Assembly (NCBI GenBank): GCA_016189905.1 | Contig: JACPRP010000048.1 | Span: 1-43,584, forward strand | Source of the DNA: Chloroflexota bacterium | Lineage (GTDB): Bacteria; Chloroflexota; UBA6077; FW602-bin22; JACPRP01 | DNA: 43,584 nt | Reading direction: 5' to 3' | In this document: positions 32,526 through 40,646 of the stretch, in pieces | Position numbering within the stretch: position 1 is the stretch's first letter | How the letters are laid out: the number at the start of each line of letters is the position of its first letter | The notes under the pieces: generated by a model | Database searches by the model: none | What the model was told of the DNA's origin: nothing | Seen by the model: only the letters and a program-made list of their open reading frames with translations | Program-made: the position numbers and the translations under genes

Positions 32526-33686
32526 GTGCTGAAAGAGAAAAGGGTCCTTTGTCTCATCGTCCTGGTGGCGACCGCGCTGCTGGCCGCGTGTGCCTCCGCG
32601 CCTACACCGACGCCCACCGCTAAGCCGGCGCCTGTGGCTACGAGTCCTGCCAAGCCGACCCCCGTGCCCTCCAAGCAGGAAGGCTCAGCCGCCGCGTCGC
32701 CGACAGCAGCCAAGCCCGCCGCCACGGCGGCCAAGCCGACCCCCGTCCCGGCCGCGATTAAGATCGGCAGTTTGCAAACGATATCCGACGCTGGCGTGTA
32801 CCTGGCCATCGAAAAAGGCTACTTCAAGGAGCAGGGCATCACCGTGAGCCTGGAGAACTTTCTGGCCACGCCGGACATCGTGGTGCCTCTCACCACAGGC
32901 CAGATCGACGTGGGGATGATTCCGCTGAGCGTGGGGATGCTAGCTGCGGCGGACCGGGGCATCGAGCTGAAGATGGTGGTCGATAAGGGAACCTCGCGGC
33001 CAGGATTCGAGTTCACCTGGATCATCCTGCGCAAGGACCTGTACGATTCCGGACAGGTGAAAACGCCCGCCGATTTGAAGGGGATGAAGGTGGCCGCTGG
33101 CTCCCCAGGCAGCATAACCGATCAGGCGATGCGCATGGCGGTTGCCGAGGGCGGGCTAACCGATAAGGACGTCGAAATGGCCATCTTGCCGTTCGCCGAT
33201 CACGCGGCGGCGCTGTCCAACAAGGCCATCGCGGCTTCCACTACCGTCGAGCCTTTTATCGCGCGGGGCGTCGCGCAGGGCTTCGCGGTGAAATGGATTC
33301 CGATCAGCCGCTACTTTGACGGCAACGTCACGAACTCCGGGCTCTGGTTCGGCGGCAATTTGATCAAGAATAAGGAACTGGGTCAGCGCCTCGTTTACGG
33401 CTATCTGAAGGGCGTTCGTGATTATATGAAGGCGTTCACGACTAAGGAGGGGCGCGACGATGTGGTCAATGCCTTGATCAAGTACACCAACGTCAAGGAC
33501 GCCAAGATGTACGACCTGATGGAGATGCCCTACGTGGACCCGAATGGTCTGCTGGATGTGAAGAGCCTGCAGGCCCAGTACAACTGGTACCGCGAAATGG
33601 GTCTTTATAAAGGGAGCAAGACCATGAACGACCTCCTCGACCCGTCGTACGCGGAAAGCGCCGTCCAGAAGCTCGGCAAGTATTAG
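32526..33686 (+). CDS. NMT1/THI5-like substrate-binding lipoprotein, copy 2
   Basis: A tandem paralog of the gene at 31227, 386 residues, roughly four fifths identical by eye, with lipobox Cys22 (TALLAAC) and the same Pro/Thr-rich linker. The start is a GTG at 32526. The 34 bases before the start, with the ribosome-binding site, are the same in both copies (31191-31224 and 32492-32525), so the duplication includes the leader end. Changes fall mostly in residues 165-260, part of the second lobe, and this may tune ligand choice. The first copy ends 141 bp upstream. The genes may be co-transcribed, since I found no clear separate promoter for this copy. Confidence 0.82.
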   Translation: MLKEKRVLCLIVLVATALLAACASAPTPTPTAKPAPVATSPAKPTPVPSKQEGSAAASPTAAKPAATAAKPTPVPAAIKIGSLQTISDAGVYLAIEKGYFKEQGITVSLENFLATPDIVVPLTTGQIDVGMIPLSVGMLAAADRGIELKMVVDKGTSRPGFEFTWIILRKDLYDSGQVKTPADLKGMKVAAGSPGSITDQAMRMAVAEGGLTDKDVEMAILPFADHAAALSNKAIAASTTVEPFIARGVAQGFAVKWIPISRYFDGNVTNSGLWFGGNLIKNKELGQRLVYGYLKGVRDYMKAFTTKEGRDDVVNALIKYTNVKDAKMYDLMEMPYVDPNGLLDVKSLQAQYNWYREMGLYKGSKTMNDLLDPSYAESAVQKLGKY

Positions 33687-33748
33687 CTGCCCGGCCGCCG
33701 TTGTGATACAATTATCCTATCGATAACTGCGGTATTCCGAGGCAACCG

Positions 33749-34453
33749 GTGGCTGGTGAAATCAAGAAGATACTCGTCGTCGACGACGAGCGTAAGATAA
33801 TAGACCTCGTCAGGGCCTATCTGGAGAAGGCCGGTTTCCGTGTCCTCGCGGAGGGGGACGGCGAAGCGGCGCTGGCGACCTTTCGCCAGGAGAAGCCAAA
33901 CCTCGTCATCCTGGACCTCAACCTGCCGAGGATCGACGGCCTCGACGTCTGCCGCGCGCTGCGCCGCGATTCCGACATCCCGGTGATCATGCTGACGGCC
34001 AGGGACGAGGAAACGGACCGGCTGATCGGGCTGGAGTTGGGCGCCGACGACTACGTCACCAAGCCCTTCAGTCCAAGGGAGCTCGTCGCTCGCGTAAAGG
34101 CCGTGCTGCGGCGAACGGCGTCCAGCTCCGACGGCGATGACAAGATCATCGTGGTCGAAGACCTCGTCATCAACCCCGCCCGCTACGAGGTCCGCCGGCG
34201 GGATTCCCTCGTCCCGCTCACGCCCACGGAGTTCAAGATTCTACACGCCCTTGCCGCCAATCCTGGCCGCGTCTTCTCCAGGCTGCAGCTCCTCGATCGC
34301 GTCCAGGGTGACGCCTTCGAGGGATACGAGCGCACCATCGACGCCCACATCAAGAACTTGAGACAGAAGATCGAGCCTGATCCGCAGAAGGCCAGCTACA
34401 TCATCACGGTGTTCGGGGTCGGCTACCGGTTCCGGGACGAACGCGATGGGTAG
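33749..34453 (+). CDS. OmpR/PhoB-family response regulator
   Basis: The 234-residue protein has an N-terminal receiver domain (about 6-120) with the acidic pocket VVDDE, phosphoacceptor Asp56 (VILDLNLP), Thr83 (MLTARD) and Lys105 (YVTKPF). The C-terminal OmpR-type winged helix (about 135-230) shows LTPTEFKILHALAANPGRVFS and the wing end ITVFGVGYRF. It is the partner of the sensor kinase that follows, which starts inside the last codons of this gene (8-nt overlap). The start is a GTG at 33749 with a weak CGAGG sequence upstream; the gene follows the lipoprotein pair by 62 bp. Confidence 0.93.
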   Translation: MAGEIKKILVVDDERKIIDLVRAYLEKAGFRVLAEGDGEAALATFRQEKPNLVILDLNLPRIDGLDVCRALRRDSDIPVIMLTARDEETDRLIGLELGADDYVTKPFSPRELVARVKAVLRRTASSSDGDDKIIVVEDLVINPARYEVRRRDSLVPLTPTEFKILHALAANPGRVFSRLQLLDRVQGDAFEGYERTIDAHIKNLRQKIEPDPQKASYIITVFGVGYRFRDERDG

Positions 34454-35633
34454 CATGTTCTCGAAGCTCACGCTGGCCTCCGTTGCCGTCGCCCTCGTCG
34501 CGATCGGCCTCGTCGCCTATCTCACCAACGTGACGACGGCGAACGAGTTCGGAGTATACTACCAGCACATGTCCGGCCAGCTAGAAGGCGGCGTGGCATC
34601 AGGCTTCGGCGGCATGGGGATGGGCTCGGCGATGATGCAGCGAATGATGGGGACCATCGGCCAGCCCGAACGCGAGTTCCTGCAGGCGGTGAACCGCTCG
34701 ATGTGGGTGGCCGGCGCGATCGCCGTCGTCATCGCCATGCTCCTGAGCCTGCTGCTGGCGCGGCAGATCACTTTGCCGCTGCGCGGCCTTACCCTCGCCG
34801 CCAGACGAATCGCCTCGGGGGACCTCTCACAGACAGTGCCGGTGAAATCGCGGGATGAGCTCGGCGAGCTGGCGACGGCTTTCAACTCGATGGCCGAAAG
34901 CCTGGCCAGAAACGAGCAACTGCGCCGCAACATGGTGGCCGATATCGCCCACGAATTGCGCACCCCCTTGACGATCATCCAGGGCAACCTGGAAGCCATT
35001 CTCGACGGCGTAACCCCGCCCACTATGGAGACCGTGACCTCCATTCACGAGGAAACCACCGTCCTGGCGCGCCTCGTCGCCGACCTGCGCGAGCTGTCGC
35101 TGGCCGAGGCTGGGCAGCTCAAGCTGCAGCGCGGCCCGACCGATCTCGCCGCTTTGCTCGGCAGGGCCGCGACCAGGCATCAGGCGGCGGCCAGCGAAAA
35201 AGGGATCGCCCTCGTGACCCGTTTGACCGAGGGACTGCCCCCGGCGGACGTGGACGAGCAGCGTATCTCCCAGGTCGTCGACAACCTCCTCAGCAACGCC
35301 CTCCGCCACACCGGCGTGGGAGGGGAGATAGCCGTGGCTATGGCGCAGGACGCCGCTCGTGGACTGGCCACAACCGATAAGCACGCCACAACCGCGCCGT
35401 CCATCACCGTGTCCGTCAAAGACACCGGCAGCGGCATCCCTGCCGACGAGCTGTCCTACGTCTTCGAGCGCTTCTATCGTCTCGACAAATCCCGCTCCCG
35501 AGCCAGCGGCGGCTCAGGCATCGGCCTGGCCATCGTCAAGCAGCTCGTCGAAGCCCACGGCGGCAGGGCCTGGGCCGAGAGCGCCCCGGGCGACGGCGCG
35601 ACGTTCTTTTTCACTGTGCCGGCGGCGAGGTAG
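34446..35633 (+). CDS. Sensor histidine kinase with Met-rich external loop
   Basis: A 395-residue membrane kinase. Two membrane segments (about 8-27 and 86-107) frame an external loop of some 58 residues with an unusual run of Met and Gly (GGMGMGSAMMQRMMG) and one His (YQHMSG). A HAMP domain (about 105-157) precedes the dimerisation/phosphoacceptor domain with His169 (DIAHELRTPL). The ATPase domain has the N box DNLLSNALRHT, G1 VKDTGSGIP, FYRLDKSRS and G2 GGSGIGLAIV. It pairs with the upstream OmpR-type regulator. Met/His-rich external loops in other sensors bind copper or silver; that role is inference here. It converges on the V4R gene, with an 18-bp gap around a GGGGCGCGCCCC palindrome. 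Confidence 0.9.
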   Translation: MGSMFSKLTLASVAVALVAIGLVAYLTNVTTANEFGVYYQHMSGQLEGGVASGFGGMGMGSAMMQRMMGTIGQPEREFLQAVNRSMWVAGAIAVVIAMLLSLLLARQITLPLRGLTLAARRIASGDLSQTVPVKSRDELGELATAFNSMAESLARNEQLRRNMVADIAHELRTPLTIIQGNLEAILDGVTPPTMETVTSIHEETTVLARLVADLRELSLAEAGQLKLQRGPTDLAALLGRAATRHQAAASEKGIALVTRLTEGLPPADVDEQRISQVVDNLLSNALRHTGVGGEIAVAMAQDAARGLATTDKHATTAPSITVSVKDTGSGIPADELSYVFERFYRLDKSRSRASGGSGIGLAIVKQLVEAHGGRAWAESAPGDGATFFFTVPAAR

Positions 35634-35639
35634 GGGACC

Positions 35640-35651
35640 GGGGCGCGCCCC
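35640..35651. repeat. 12-bp GC palindrome between convergent genes
   Basis: GGGGCGCGCCCC lies in the 18-bp gap between the sensor kinase stop and the V4R-protein stop. It is a perfect palindrome and may terminate in both directions. Confidence 0.5.
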
Positions 35652-36197
35652 TTACTCCGCAAACGGCAATATCACGAACTCGCACGCTTCGTCGCCGCGG
35701 AACTCGCAGGTCATCTCCTCGCAGACGACCTCTTTGCCCAGGAGCACGGACAGGAAGCCGGCGAACATGCCGCGACTGTAATGGTCGACGCTGCGCGGCG
35801 AGCGGTAGATGTCCGCCCCACGGGCGAGCCTGGACTCGAAAAGGTTGGAGCCGCGCAGCGTCGCCTCGGGCTTGCTCAGGTCAAAGCTCGTCACCTCGAT
35901 GTTGCCATAACCGGCCTGCCTGTACGTCTCGACGAAATATCGGAAAGCTTTCTCCGGGTCTTGCGCCCGCTCCTTCAACGTCTCCATCAGTTGCTCGCCC
36001 ACGCGGTAGCCCATATCGTAGAAAGCGTATTTGATCACGTGCGGCGCGTTCTCGTGGATGACCCGGAGCAGAAAAGCGTAAGCCTGGTCGGTCATCAACA
36101 CAACCCTGGACGGCCCGAGCGTGAGCGTGCCCTCCTTCAGCTTGAGATTCTCCATCAACGAGTAGCTTTCTGCCCGTGGCATTTCTTTTCCGGCCAT
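35652..36197 (-). CDS. V4R-domain sensor protein
   Basis: A 181-residue single-domain protein of the V4R (4-vinyl-reductase) fold, a small-molecule-binding domain related to heme-NO-binding sensors and found in signalling proteins. Its N-terminal half is helical (VIHENAPHVIKYAFYDMGYRVGEQLM). Its C-terminal half has the typical Cys-containing strand pattern VVCEEMTCEFRGDEACEFVI, with Cys159, Cys164 and Cys172, which in V4R relatives may hold a metal. The ATG at 36197 has GAGGGAGGA upstream. It is the last gene of the KaiC operon, 12 bp after the single-domain KaiC. I infer that it provides the input signal for the ATPases. Confidence 0.8.
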   Translation of the reverse strand: MAGKEMPRAESYSLMENLKLKEGTLTLGPSRVVLMTDQAYAFLLRVIHENAPHVIKYAFYDMGYRVGEQLMETLKERAQDPEKAFRYFVETYRQAGYGNIEVTSFDLSKPEATLRGSNLFESRLARGADIYRSPRSVDHYSRGMFAGFLSVLLGKEVVCEEMTCEFRGDEACEFVILPFAE

Positions 36198-36209
36198 CTC
36201 GTTCCTCCC

Positions 36210-37004
36210 TCAGGCCTGCCGCGACTGTAATACGATGCCGGTGCGTGGATCGATGGTGAAGGGATGCTGCGTCGCCTGGAACTGCCCGCTCTTCAGCTTG
36301 CCCAGTTGAACGTAGCGCTGCGTGATGCCGTCGGATACGGCGAAGCGCATGTTGATGATCATCGGATAGGCATGGCGCAAGGCGTTGATCGCCTTCTCTT
36401 CCAGCACCGCCGACACGGCGCTATCGAGCGTGAACACCTCCCGCGAGCGCAGGAGGCGCAGCCGATTGCTGTTGAACTCGATGATCTCGGCCGTCTCCGC
36501 CATGGACAGGATGGTCGACAGCGAATCGACGACCAGGCGCACCGGCCTATTGCCTCCCATCTCGAGAAACCGCTTCTCGTAGAGAAAGAACTCGTCGAGG
36601 TTGGCCGGATCGGGAATGGAATATCGCTCGCGCGAGCGCTCGCGCGCGTAGGCGTCGACGACGATCAGCCTGCCAGCGCGCTCGTACGGCGTCGTCCCCA
36701 GACGAAAGCTGGCCATGTTCAGGCGCATCACGTCAGGAGGCTCGTCGCAGGCGATGTAGACGCACGTGTCGCCGACCACCAGCCCCTCGTAAAGGAACTG
36801 TGTCGCTAGCACGCTCTTGCCGATGCCGGTATCGCCCTCGACCAGTATCTGAGTGTCGTAGCTGATACCATCAGGCACCAGATCGTCGAGCCCTTCGACG
36901 CCGAAGAACCCCCTCCTCATACTCTCCGGTCCCCGCGACCACGCGAGGCGGCGCATCGTGGCATACGCCACCTCGCGCCCTGACGCCAGCTCACCAAGCT
37001 GCAT
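36210..37004 (-). CDS. Single-domain KaiC/RAD55-like ATPase
   Basis: A 264-residue RecA-fold ATPase with one KaiC-like domain. Walker A is GDTGIGKS (57-64) and the Walker B region LVVDSLSTIL is near residue 155. The CIACDEPP region (near residue 93) has the conserved Glu. A C-terminal strand set ends in FTIDPRTGIVLQ, as in KaiC-like proteins. It lacks a second RecA domain. The ATG at 37004 shares one base with the stop of the double KaiC gene. The first 28 residues have no family match, so a start at Met29 (RRGFFGVEGLDDL) is possible. Its closest relatives are GvpD/RAD55-type proteins in archaea and Chloroflexota-like bacteria, all with poorly known roles. Confidence 0.85.
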   Translation of the reverse strand: MQLGELASGREVAYATMRRLAWSRGPESMRRGFFGVEGLDDLVPDGISYDTQILVEGDTGIGKSVLATQFLYEGLVVGDTCVYIACDEPPDVMRLNMASFRLGTTPYERAGRLIVVDAYARERSRERYSIPDPANLDEFFLYEKRFLEMGGNRPVRLVVDSLSTILSMAETAEIIEFNSNRLRLLRSREVFTLDSAVSAVLEEKAINALRHAYPMIINMRFAVSDGITQRYVQLGKLKSGQFQATQHPFTIDPRTGIVLQSRQA

Positions 37005-38452
37005 TATTCGAGCACCTCCTCTACGCGCGGATAAACCTGGATGCCGCGTCTGGTGATCTTCATCACGTTGTCGCCTGAGGCGTGGTTGACGCCCCTCATC
37101 TTATATACCTCCAGGTATCGTGCCCTCGCCCGCTTCTCTCTCTCGGTCTTCACCACGATCACGCCGTCGATGATCGACTCCTCGACGCCGAAGCGGCTGA
37201 TGGCGGCGGAGCCGGCCGGCGGGTCGCTCGTGATGAGCGCCGTGCAGCCGGCCTCCTTGAGAATAGCCACCATATTGTAGACGTGCGAGCGGATCATGTC
37301 GGGATCGCCGAGCCTGGCCATCAACATCGTCAGCGAGTCGATGGCCGCCCGCTGCGCGCCGAACTCGCGGATCGCTTTGCGCATAAAGATCATCTGCTCG
37401 TTGGGGTTGATCATCGGCAGCGGGGTTTGATAGATCCGCAGCAGGTCGTCGTCGATGAGCTTCTTGATGTCCCAATCGAAGCCTCGCGCGTTGGCGATGA
37501 TCTGGTCCGGCGGCTCCTCGTAGGAAAAATAGATGCCCTTCTCGCCGTAGCGCGTCGCGCCCTCATAAAGGAATTGCATGCAGAGCGTGGTCTTGCCGGT
37601 CCCCGCCCCGCCGGTGACCAGCGTCGGCGCCCCCTTAGGGATGCCGCCCCGCAATATCTCGTCCAGCTCGGGGAGGCCGGTCTTCGTCAGCTCCTCGCGA
37701 TAGGATACGGCGTGGGCAGGAACCAGCCCCTCCAGGGTGAAAAGCTCCACCCCATTGAGCGTGATGTCGAAGTTCTGGGCCGCGGTGACGTAATCGACGC
37801 CGCGCATCTTGAGAACGCGTAGAAAGCGCGCCAGTTGCGTCTCGCGCATCTGGCTGTAAAGCCAGATGATGCCGTCGGCGATGGCGAACTCGGGCTGGCG
37901 AGCGATATCCTCCGCCGAATACTCGCCCACCAGCAGCGACGTCGTCTGCATCGCCGCCAACTCGATCGAGATGTCGTAGATAAACGAGCGCATCTCCAGC
38001 GGCGAAGGCGACAGATCGTGGATCGCTTTGAAAGAATCGATGGCGACGATCGTGGGCTGCAGGTCGCGCATGGCATCCATGATCATGTCGAGCGACTTCC
38101 GCAGCCCTTGCGTGCGGATGATCTGGCCGATGTCCATGTAGATCACCGAGGTGCCAAACTTCGCCGGATCGAAGAAGGTGAACTGCGACTGGTAGCGCGC
38201 CACCTTCATCGGCGATTCGGAGACGGTCGTCATATAGACACAGCGGCCGCCGTCGACGTTGTTGAAGAGGATCTGCTGGGTGAGGATCGTCTTGCCCGAG
38301 CCCGGCTCGCCGGCGACGATCACCACCGCGTACTGCGGAATGCCACCCCGCAGCACGGCGTCGAGCCCCGCGATGCCGGTGGGGAGCCGTGCCGGCCCAC
38401 CATTATCTCCGCCGTCGGCCGCCAGCTCATGATGCCGGCCCGCGTCGTTCAC
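37004..38452 (-). CDS. Double-domain KaiC-like ATPase
   Basis: A 482-residue protein with two RecA/KaiC domains. The first has Walker A GEPGSGKT (48-55) and Walker B VAIDSF. The second has Walker A GGAGTGKT (281-288), the tandem Glu pair Glu312-Glu313 in FSYEEPP, and Walker B AAIDSL. The first domain shows only one Glu (Glu79) where clock KaiC has two. At the positions of the KaiC autophosphorylation Ser-Thr pair the second domain reads Glu-Ser (GVEESIID) and the first has Phe-Ala, so canonical clock phosphorylation is unlikely except possibly on that Ser. Each domain ends in the KMRG motif of KaiC. The GTG start overlaps the small-protein stop by 4 nt. Confidence 0.9.
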   Translation of the reverse strand: MNDAGRHHELAADGGDNGGPARLPTGIAGLDAVLRGGIPQYAVVIVAGEPGSGKTILTQQILFNNVDGGRCVYMTTVSESPMKVARYQSQFTFFDPAKFGTSVIYMDIGQIIRTQGLRKSLDMIMDAMRDLQPTIVAIDSFKAIHDLSPSPLEMRSFIYDISIELAAMQTTSLLVGEYSAEDIARQPEFAIADGIIWLYSQMRETQLARFLRVLKMRGVDYVTAAQNFDITLNGVELFTLEGLVPAHAVSYREELTKTGLPELDEILRGGIPKGAPTLVTGGAGTGKTTLCMQFLYEGATRYGEKGIYFSYEEPPDQIIANARGFDWDIKKLIDDDLLRIYQTPLPMINPNEQMIFMRKAIREFGAQRAAIDSLTMLMARLGDPDMIRSHVYNMVAILKEAGCTALITSDPPAGSAAISRFGVEESIIDGVIVVKTEREKRARARYLEVYKMRGVNHASGDNVMKITRRGIQVYPRVEEVLE

Positions 38453-38817
38453 GCTTCACCACCTCCCTTCGCCGCCTGTTCGGCCTCCTTGAACAGCTTG
38501 GCCATGATCAGTCGCCCGATCAGATTCGAAAGCGCTTCGAAGAACTCGTCCATGAACGCCTCAAGGCTGGCGGCGATCTCTTCCTCCGAAACCTCGCCGA
38601 GATGAGCCTCGTAGTCGGTCCAATCTATGCCCTCATCGGAGACCTTCAGCCGCGCCAGGGACGGGTGCGGCTTCGACTGGCGCGCCAGCACATTCTTGGC
38701 TATGGCGGCTATCGTCCGCTGCCCGAACGTCGGCGACAACCGCTGATAGATGATTGCCGTTATTCTCTTGTAGACATTCACGATGTCCTGTTGTCTACCC
38801 TTCAAGCCAACCACCAT
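38449..38817 (-). CDS. Small helical protein of the KaiC cluster, copy B
   Basis: A 122-residue protein without a known family. It is strongly helical and its C-terminal half is acidic then amphipathic (SLEAFMDEFFEALSNLIGRLIM). It aligns with the 137-residue protein at 40647-41060: LKVSDEGIDWTDYEAHL here against VRVKENGVDFAEFRALA there, and EAFMDEFFEALSNL against TTLAAMIFRTLSEL. Both sit directly upstream of a double KaiC gene; here the stop overlaps the KaiC start (GTGA). I infer an adaptor or partner of the ATPase. The start is uncertain: ATG at 38817, or a GTG 12 codons further in with AGGA upstream. Confidence 0.6.
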   Translation of the reverse strand: MVVGLKGRQQDIVNVYKRITAIIYQRLSPTFGQRTIAAIAKNVLARQSKPHPSLARLKVSDEGIDWTDYEAHLGEVSEEEIAASLEAFMDEFFEALSNLIGRLIMAKLFKEAEQAAKGGGEA

Positions 38818-38818
38818 C

Positions 38819-38910
38819 TTTCAACGGCGCTCAACCTTAGTTTGCGCGAGATTGCGGACACTCCTTATCCTTTTCGTCCTTCAGCAGAAGGATGCATCCG
38901 TGTTGAAATC
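38819..38910. repeat. Degenerate palindromic repeat between the two KaiC modules
   Basis: The apex TCCTTC-AGCA-GAAGGA (38877-38892) is followed by ATCCGTGTTGAAATC, which matches the right stem of the palindrome at 12887-12950. A decayed left arm (TTTCAACGG) is at 38819-38827. It occupies the 115-bp gap between the KaiC-HTH gene and small-protein copy B and may split the operon or tune read-through. Confidence 0.5.
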
Positions 38911-38932
38911 GGACCCAGCCCCTCGTTGCGTC

Positions 38933-40639
38933 TCACCTCTTAAGCATCATGCCAGGCGTGACCAGGGCGACGCGGTATTTCGGCTCCGCCTTCGTGCCGA
39001 GCTTGACCACGTAGCCCGTATCCACCAGCTTGTCCAGCATGGAGCGCACCTGGCTGGCGCCCATCCCTATGCCCTCGGCGAGCTGCTCGACCGTCGCCTC
39101 CCGCAGCGCCAGCAGCACGTTCATCATCTCCTCTTCGTCGCGCGTCAGGCCGGCGGTGAAGGGCCGTGGCTCCAACAGCATGCGCAGCGTCGGGATGCCC
39201 GAGAGGACGCCGCTGTACTCCGTGAACGGCCTCTCCACCACGATGCCCCGCTCGTTGATCTGGTATTGCCGCAGGTCCTTGTCGTGCTTCGACGTGCGCA
39301 TCTTCACCACCATCATCACCTTGCGGAGCTGCGACTCGATCTCCGCGTAGCGCAAGACGATGATGTTATCCGCCAGGAACGAGACGTGCTCCGGCGAGAT
39401 GCGGAGCTCGCCGAAGACGTTGGGAATCTCGGTGGTCATCACTGTCGTGACCCCTTCGCCCGACAGGGTGGCGACGATCCGGTAGAGGGCCTCGCGGAAC
39501 TCGGGCTCGTCCGACGGCGAGATGCCCAACTGGAAGCCCGAGATCGAGTTAATGACGACCCGCTTAGCGTCGAGGCGGCGCACCGTGTCGTGGACGCGCG
39601 CCAACACCTCGTCCACCGAGAGGTCCAGCGGCCGCAGGTAGATCATCCGCAGCAGGCCGCGTTTTTCCCAATCGGCCAGGTCCCAGCCGAAGGCCGCCGC
39701 CTTGCGCTCGTGCTCGCGTGGGTGCTCCTCGAAAGTGACCATCACGCTCGGCTCGCCGGTGCGAGCCCCCTCGGCGACGAAGTGGAGGGCGAGCAGCGTC
39801 TTGCCGGTGCCCGAGCTGCCGGCGATCAGCATCGTCTCGCCACGAGGGATGCCGCCGTTCATCATCTCGTCCAGTCCCGGCACGCCAAACTTGACGCGGT
39901 CCCGCTTGACCGGTGCTTCGGGCCATCCGGCGATCGGCAGCATCCGTGGGAACACCGATACGCCGTCGCCGTCGATGGCGAAGGTGTGCTTACCGGTCAG
40001 CACGGCCTGGCCGCGCATCTTCACCGCCTGAATCTTGCGCACCGTGGCGTTGCCGACCGCAATCTGGGCCATCCAGATGATGCCGTCGGCGGCCGAGAAC
40101 TCGGGCTCGCTCAAGGTCTCGTCGAAGGTGTATTCGCCCAGCAAGAAGCTGGTCACGTTCCACGTGGCCAGCACGGCGCTGATGTCGTGGACGAAGGCGC
40201 GGATATTATCGCCGCGCGCCTCGCCGATCTCCTTGAGCCCTCTGAAAGAGTCGATCGCCACGAAGCTCGGGTTCACGGCCTCGACCCGCTCGCTGATGGA
40301 CTCCAGGGTTCGCGGGAGCCCCTCTTCGCGCGCCACGGCGCCAATGTCGTGATAGAAAACGGCTGTCTCCACCTTGGCCGGATCGAAGAAATTGAACTGC
40401 TGCTGATAGCGCAGCATCTTCAGCGTGGGCTCGCCCAGGGCGACGAAATAGAGCGCCCTGGCGTGGCGCGTGGCGTTGTGAAACAGAATCTGGTGCACTA
40501 GCGTGGTCTTGCCCACCCCCGGCGCGCCGACGACGAGATTAACCGAGTAAGCGGGAAACCCTCCCCCCAGTACCGGGTCCAGATTCGGCACCCCGGACGG
40601 GATCTTCTTGATCTCGACCTTTTTGCCACGCGCTGCCAC
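38933..40639 (-). CDS. Double-domain KaiC-like ATPase with C-terminal winged helix
   Basis: A 568-residue protein. Domain 1 has Walker A GAPGVGKT (38-45) and VAIDSF; domain 2 has Walker A GSSGTGKT (274-281), Glu304-Glu305 (VTFEEHP) and the Walker B region VVINSIS. The KaiC KMRG and KMRT motifs follow. At the clock phosphorylation positions domain 2 has Ser-Phe (HVSFLAD), and domain 1 has a similar Phe-Ser pattern (FSAAD). From residue 500 a MarR/ArsR-like winged helix is added (EEMMNVLLALREATVEQLAE, GASQVRSMLDKLVDTGYV, YRVALVTPG). A KaiC directly fused to a DNA-binding fold suggests that ATP state is converted into gene control. The GTG start at 40639 follows the small-protein copy A stop by 7 bp. 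Confidence 0.88.
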   Translation of the reverse strand: MAARGKKVEIKKIPSGVPNLDPVLGGGFPAYSVNLVVGAPGVGKTTLVHQILFHNATRHARALYFVALGEPTLKMLRYQQQFNFFDPAKVETAVFYHDIGAVAREEGLPRTLESISERVEAVNPSFVAIDSFRGLKEIGEARGDNIRAFVHDISAVLATWNVTSFLLGEYTFDETLSEPEFSAADGIIWMAQIAVGNATVRKIQAVKMRGQAVLTGKHTFAIDGDGVSVFPRMLPIAGWPEAPVKRDRVKFGVPGLDEMMNGGIPRGETMLIAGSSGTGKTLLALHFVAEGARTGEPSVMVTFEEHPREHERKAAAFGWDLADWEKRGLLRMIYLRPLDLSVDEVLARVHDTVRRLDAKRVVINSISGFQLGISPSDEPEFREALYRIVATLSGEGVTTVMTTEIPNVFGELRISPEHVSFLADNIIVLRYAEIESQLRKVMMVVKMRTSKHDKDLRQYQINERGIVVERPFTEYSGVLSGIPTLRMLLEPRPFTAGLTRDEEEMMNVLLALREATVEQLAEGIGMGASQVRSMLDKLVDTGYVVKLGTKAEPKYRVALVTPGMMLKR

Positions 40640-40646
40640 CTGTTGC

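Noticed and set aside
38783-40501. A 572-codon open frame on the plus strand opposite the KaiC-HTH gene
   Set aside because: It is antisense to a well-supported KaiC gene, has no family motif and is rich in His/Arg/Gln as expected from the reverse frame of a GC-rich gene.
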